Assembly (NCBI GenBank): GCA_947475795.1
Contig: CANJOX010000128.1
Span: 1-8,564, forward strand
Direction: 5' to 3'
DNA from: Gemmatimonadota bacterium
GTDB taxonomy: Bacteria > Gemmatimonadota > Gemmatimonadetes > Gemmatimonadales > Gemmatimonadaceae
DNA length: 8,564 nt
Part shown: one piece after another, positions 7,201 through 8,564 of the stretch
Layout of the letters: the number at the start of each line of letters is the position of its first letter
How positions within the stretch are numbered: the first letter of the stretch is position 1
Made by a program: the position numbers and the translations under genes
Notes under the pieces: generated by a model
The model's input: only the letters and a program-made list of their open reading frames with translations
Told to the model about the DNA's origin: nothing
The model's database searches: none

Positions 7201-7662
7201 CCGTCCGTCGGGGGTCCACGCCGGCTCGAACGCCGTGGCATTGAGGTCGCTGAACACGGCCCGCGGGTTCGTCCCGTCGGCGTTCATCACCCACAGGTTG
7301 TACTGCCCCTTCCGGTCGCTGATGAAGGCGATGGTATTCCCGTCAGGGGAAATACGCGGCTGAAAATTCAGCGCCACCCCACTGTTCTGCGTGAGCACGG
7401 TGGCGCTACCCCCGCTGCTCGGAATACGATACAGATGCCCCAGCAGATCGAACACCAGCCAGCGACCGTCGGGAGACAGGTCCGCCGACATCCAGGTCCC
7501 TTCGCTGGTGGTGAAGTCGATGTCGCGGGTGGTGCCGCGGGCCTGCGTCACGTCCCACGCGGGACGCGCCTCGGTCGCGGGCTGGGCCGGGAGCGCGTGG
7601 GCCGCGATGGCGATGGCGGCGGCGCTGGCGGCCAGGGAGAGGAGCGCGCGTGGACGGGACAT
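4294..7662 (-). CDS. Exported TolB-like beta-propeller / amidohydrolase fusion protein
   Basis: A 1122-residue two-part protein. Residues 1-26 form a signal peptide (MSRPR, then an Ala/Leu/Ile-rich core, cleavage probably after 'AHALPA'), so it should act in the periplasm or outside. Residues about 45-690 carry at least ten PD40/WD40-like repeats with xPDGR or xADGR turns, for example at 63, 105, 150, 206, 269, 336, 399, 441, 486, 557 and 605, as in TolB and in the propellers of tricorn protease and prolyl oligopeptidases. A Gly-rich insert lies at 160-175. Residues about 695-1085 are an amidohydrolase domain: a 'AITNARIITLN' strand, 'IIPGLVDMHSHHYREW' with the HxH metal pair H758/H760, K854 in 'AIKQY' as the likely carboxylated lysine, H901 in 'GWEHAF', and the C-terminal 'GSIEVGKLADLVILNANPL' closing strand. 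This resembles imidazolonepropionase/prolidase-like enzymes that hydrolyse amide or ring C-N bonds; the substrate is unknown. The propeller probably gates substrate size. It is divergent from a SusC-like receptor. ATG 7662 directly precedes the signal peptide; no Shine-Dalgarno is seen. Confidence 0.9.
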   Translation of the reverse strand: MSRPRALLSLAASAAAIAIAAHALPAQPATEARPAWDVTQARGTTRDIDFTTSEGTWMSADLSPDGRWLVFDLLGHLYRIPSSGGSATVLTQNSGVALNFQPRISPDGNTIAFISDRKGQYNLWVMNADGTNPRAVFSDLNATAFEPAWTPDGRFIVVRKGGRGGGEGGAPAGGLWMYHKDGGTGVPLVAAGTGGVNGAPAWPSVSADGKYLYYQVSMPVMPREPLGGSLQLRRFTFADGETLDITNGESGDAAASRFSSGGGAAPEISPDGRFLAFARQIPDGTLEFKGHQVGPRSALWLRDLKTGAERLLMDPIEPMAASGSKTLGVLPRYKWAADGRSIVIAQGGKLRRVEVATRAVATIPFTATVHRTLSQMARKEFRITDDAVQAKFFRWPSSSPDGRVIAFQALGRIHVQDGATGAPRRVTPASFGPLEFAPAWSPDGRSIAFVTWDDSSRGHVWTVPAAGGAPKRLSRDPGDYTDPTWTADGRGVIVARGEGATARGRTMTHNVWYDITRFDAMAPAAGDTGRAIALINRPSGVSVGGEARRQLPRPSVGPDGRVFWPEQRAGGSGRASGTTLRSVKLDGSDLQDHLTFPNADEILPSPDGRFVAFQEGDNVYLTPMVWGGIGSAVPRVEKRRGQLPVTQLTRDGGLFPRWRDSLTLEYANGAAYYVHHVASGKTDTLTLKLSAPRAVPTGTIAITNARIITLNQRAVIERGTIVVKGSRIACVGTCSTAGVDRVVDAAGKTIIPGLVDMHSHHYREWRGMRPRHDFEQAIYLAYGVTTTMDVSMYSQNMFPTAELVEVGEIIGPRGFSTGDNITAGDAARANEINNPRDALAMVTKMAGWGATAIKQYAQPRRDQRQWTADAARAVGTNLTSEGGFFFENLGFIMDGQTGWEHAFSEVPMYSDGAKFLGKAGATYSPTIVVAGPGAWNIEYWFQESDVWKDPKQRRWFPWRALVPDTRVRAMRPLTDYSFPFIAQAMADIIAEGGWGALGSHGEHHGLAPHWELWMGASALGNHGALEVASLHGARFLGADKDLGSIEVGKLADLVILNANPLENIRATADATFVMKGGTLYDAMSLDQLWPKIVPFGPNYWVNDDVLQRNVKRTDTFDRDKRP

Positions 7663-7771
7663 GATGGCGGGGGGCAGAGGTGGGAACGGCTGCCGCCAAT
7701 GCTACCTGTCGAGCCCGTCGTTCGGTAAGACCACCGGTGCACGCGGGTGGGCAGGAACGGCGGCACGGCCA

Positions 7772-7799
7772 TCTATATAGCGCTGGCCATGTTTGACAG
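7772..7799 (-). promoter_or_regulatory. Candidate promoter for the propeller-amidohydrolase gene
   Basis: On the minus strand CTGTCA (7799-7794, 4 of 6 matches to TTGACA) is followed after 16 bp by TATAGA (7777-7772, 4 of 6 to TATAAT). The -10 lies in the 8-bp palindrome CTATATAG (7773-7780), the only AT-rich spot in this stretch. Transcription would begin near 7765 and give a leader of about 100 nt before the ATG at 7662. It shares its -35 bases with the oppositely directed promoter. It is plausible but weaker than that one. Confidence 0.4.
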
Positions 7800-7821
7800 C
7801 CCCTTCCTCGGTGAATAAGCT
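7793..7821 (+). promoter_or_regulatory. Sigma-70-type promoter for the SusC-like receptor gene
   Basis: A perfect -35 TTGACA (7793-7798) is followed by a 17-bp spacer and TAAGCT (7816-7821), which matches TATAAT at the first, second and last positions. Transcription would begin near 7828, leaving a leader of about 120 nt before the receptor start at 7948. The -35 overlaps the candidate -35 of the divergent gene, so the two promoters would compete for or share regulators. Confidence 0.5.
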
Positions 7822-7875
7822 GTCCGCATCGCAGTCTTACGGAGCACTCCCTCGCCGCTCCGCTCCCGCTGTGTC

Positions 7876-7923
7876 ATCAGCGCCCCTGCGGTTCCGCAGA
7901 TGTGCCATGCCCGACGCGCTGAT
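7876..7923 (+). promoter_or_regulatory. Nested stem-loop in the 5' leader of the SusC-like gene
   Basis: Outer arms ATCAGCGC (7876-7883) and GCGCTGAT (7916-7923) are exact 8-bp reverse complements. Across a C/C mismatch the stem continues for two more pairs (GT at 7873-7874 with AC at 7925-7926). Inside it, CTGCG (7886-7890) pairs with CGCAG (7895-7899) around a GTTC loop. The structure ends 24 nt before the receptor start and lies downstream of the predicted transcription start near 7828, so it would be in the mRNA leader. No T tract follows, so it looks like a translational or stability element rather than a terminator. The function is inferred. Confidence 0.5.
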
Positions 7924-7948
7924 CACCACCACCCGGCACCCTACCTGA
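7907..7948 (+). CDS. Possible 13-residue leader peptide overlapping the receptor start
   Basis: ATG at 7907 opens a short frame encoding MPDALITTTRHPT and stops at TGA 7946-7948. The last base of that stop is the first base of the receptor ATG (TGATG overlap), the layout of translationally coupled genes. Its codons run through the right arm of the nested stem-loop (7916-7923), so ribosomes on it would open that stem. It has four threonines, three consecutive. There is no Shine-Dalgarno, and an ORF of 13 codons is common by chance, so this is only a candidate. Confidence 0.25.
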   Translation: MPDALITTTRHPT

Positions 7949-8564
7949 TGATGAAGCAACGAATACTCCCGGTGTTGCTGGGGACGCTCCTGTGTGCGAC
8001 ACAGGCGTTCGCCCAGCCGAAAACCGTGACCGGCAAAGTCACCCGCGACGTGGGCGTCGCACTCTCCGGCGTGTCGGTCGTCGTGAAGGGCACGCCCACC
8101 GTCACGCAGACCAACAACAGCGGTGACTACAGCATTCGCGCCGACGTCGGCCAGGTGCTGCAGTTCCGCCTGATCGGCTATCTGCCGCAAGAACGCGTGG
8201 TCGGCGCGGCCAACGTGATCAGCGTCCAGCTCACCAAGGCGGCGGCCAACCTCGACGCCGTGGTCGTGACGGCGCTGGGACAGACCACCACGCAGCGTAA
8301 CCTTGGCACCTCGCAGCAAACCGTGTCGGGCGCCGATGTCGCCGCAACCGGCCGCGAGAACTTCATCAACGGCCTGCAGGGTCGCGTGGCCGGCGTGGAA
8401 GTCACGAGCACGTCGGGCGTCCCCGGCGCCTCGTCGTCAATCACCATCCGCGGCGTCAGCTCGATCAGCGGCAGCAACCAGCCGCTCATGATCATCGACG
8501 GCCTGCCGATGGACAACAAGACGCTCAACACCGGCTCGCTGGCCTCGGACGCTCCGGGCTCGCT
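7948..8564 (+). CDS. SusC/RagA-family TonB-dependent outer-membrane receptor, N-terminal part (3' end outside window)
   Basis: The frame from ATG 7948 stays open to the right edge (205 complete residues). Residues 1-22 are a signal peptide (MMKQR, hydrophobic core, 'AFA' before Q23). Residues about 25-97 form a carboxypeptidase-regulatory-like Ig domain ('VTGKVTRDVGVALSGVSVVV', later 'FRLIGYLPQE'), as at the start of SusC-type receptors. Then comes 'LDAVVVTALGQ' (102-112), the TonB-box-like linker, and the plug domain from about 115: 'NGLQGRVAGVEVTS' (141-154), 'SSSITIRGVSSISG' (162-175), 'PLMIIDGLPMDN' (179-190). Whole proteins of this class have about 1000 residues and import oligosaccharides, peptides or other large nutrients across the outer membrane using TonB energy, usually with a SusD-like lipoprotein encoded next. 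The start could be 7948 or the adjacent ATG 7951. An in-frame ATG at 7900 would add 16 residues ahead of the signal peptide and is less likely. No Shine-Dalgarno is visible. Confidence 0.92.
   Translation, partial: MMKQRILPVLLGTLLCATQAFAQPKTVTGKVTRDVGVALSGVSVVVKGTPTVTQTNNSGDYSIRADVGQVLQFRLIGYLPQERVVGAANVISVQLTKAAANLDAVVVTALGQTTTQRNLGTSQQTVSGADVAATGRENFINGLQGRVAGVEVTSTSGVPGASSSITIRGVSSISGSNQPLMIIDGLPMDNKTLNTGSLASDAPGS

Noticed and set aside
4597..7728. Two plus-strand frames of more than 400 codons inside the large hydrolase gene
   Set aside because: Both are antisense shadows of a protein with a clear signal peptide, PD40 repeats and amidohydrolase motifs.
7828..7947. Cobalamin or other known riboswitch ahead of the TonB-dependent receptor
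   Set aside because: The leader is only about 120 nt and I find no B12-box-like GCCACTG or other conserved riboswitch core.
7900..7947. In-frame ATG at 7900 as the receptor start
   Set aside because: It would put 16 polar residues with several His and Arg before a normal signal peptide that begins at 7948, which is unlikely for an exported protein.
7837..8319. Minus-strand frame of 160 codons opposite the receptor start
   Set aside because: It is opposite the signal peptide and Ig-like domain of a well-recognised SusC-type receptor and would run through its promoter region; no domain is recognisable.

Overview
The window is 8.56 kb of GC-rich bacterial DNA. It reads most like a member of the Gemmatimonadota. 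I infer this from the high G+C, an N-terminal SusC/RagA-type TonB-dependent receptor with a 'VVVTALG' linker, a very large secreted TolB-propeller/amidohydrolase fusion (a protein type that phylum carries in many copies), and start codons that mostly lack a Shine-Dalgarno sequence. No rRNA or other taxonomic marker is present, so the placement is tentative.

Layout from left to right. (1) Positions 1-977, minus strand: the N-terminal 325 residues of a large YfhO-like multi-pass membrane protein that runs off the left edge. (2) Positions 978-1060: a short gap made largely of two near-identical 24-bp tandem units. (3) Positions 1061-1762, minus: a cyclase/kynurenine-formamidase-like protein with two substituted metal-ligand histidines. 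(4) Positions 1763-1897: a short divergent intergenic region. (5) Positions 1898-3028, plus: an FAD-dependent amine-oxidase-type oxidoreductase. (6) Positions 3054-3081: a perfect 11-bp GC-rich hairpin between convergent genes, a probable shared terminator. (7) Positions 3088-4107, minus: a membrane fatty-acid desaturase with all three histidine boxes. (8) Positions 4108-4293: a gap with two overlapping inverted repeats. (9) Positions 4294-7662, minus: a 1122-residue exported protein, with a TolB-like beta-propeller region followed by an amidohydrolase domain. (10) Positions 7663-7947: a divergent regulatory region with a good TTGACA promoter, an overlapping candidate promoter on the other strand, a nested stem-loop and a small leader ORF. 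(11) From 7948 to the right edge, plus: the start of a SusC/RagA-family TonB-dependent receptor (signal peptide, carboxypeptidase-regulatory-like domain, plug domain).

The right half is the most coherent part biologically. An outer-membrane SusC-like importer and an exported propeller-amidohydrolase are transcribed divergently from one compact control region, which suggests a shared role in taking up and hydrolysing an amide- or peptide-like compound. A SusD partner would be expected beyond the right edge. The left half looks like ordinary metabolic and membrane genes with no clear common pathway. I see no mobile element, CRISPR array, tRNA or rRNA, and nothing I would call a wholly new system. 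The best leads are the receptor leader (nested hairpins plus a leader ORF ending in a TGATG overlap) and the altered metal sites in the two hydrolases.
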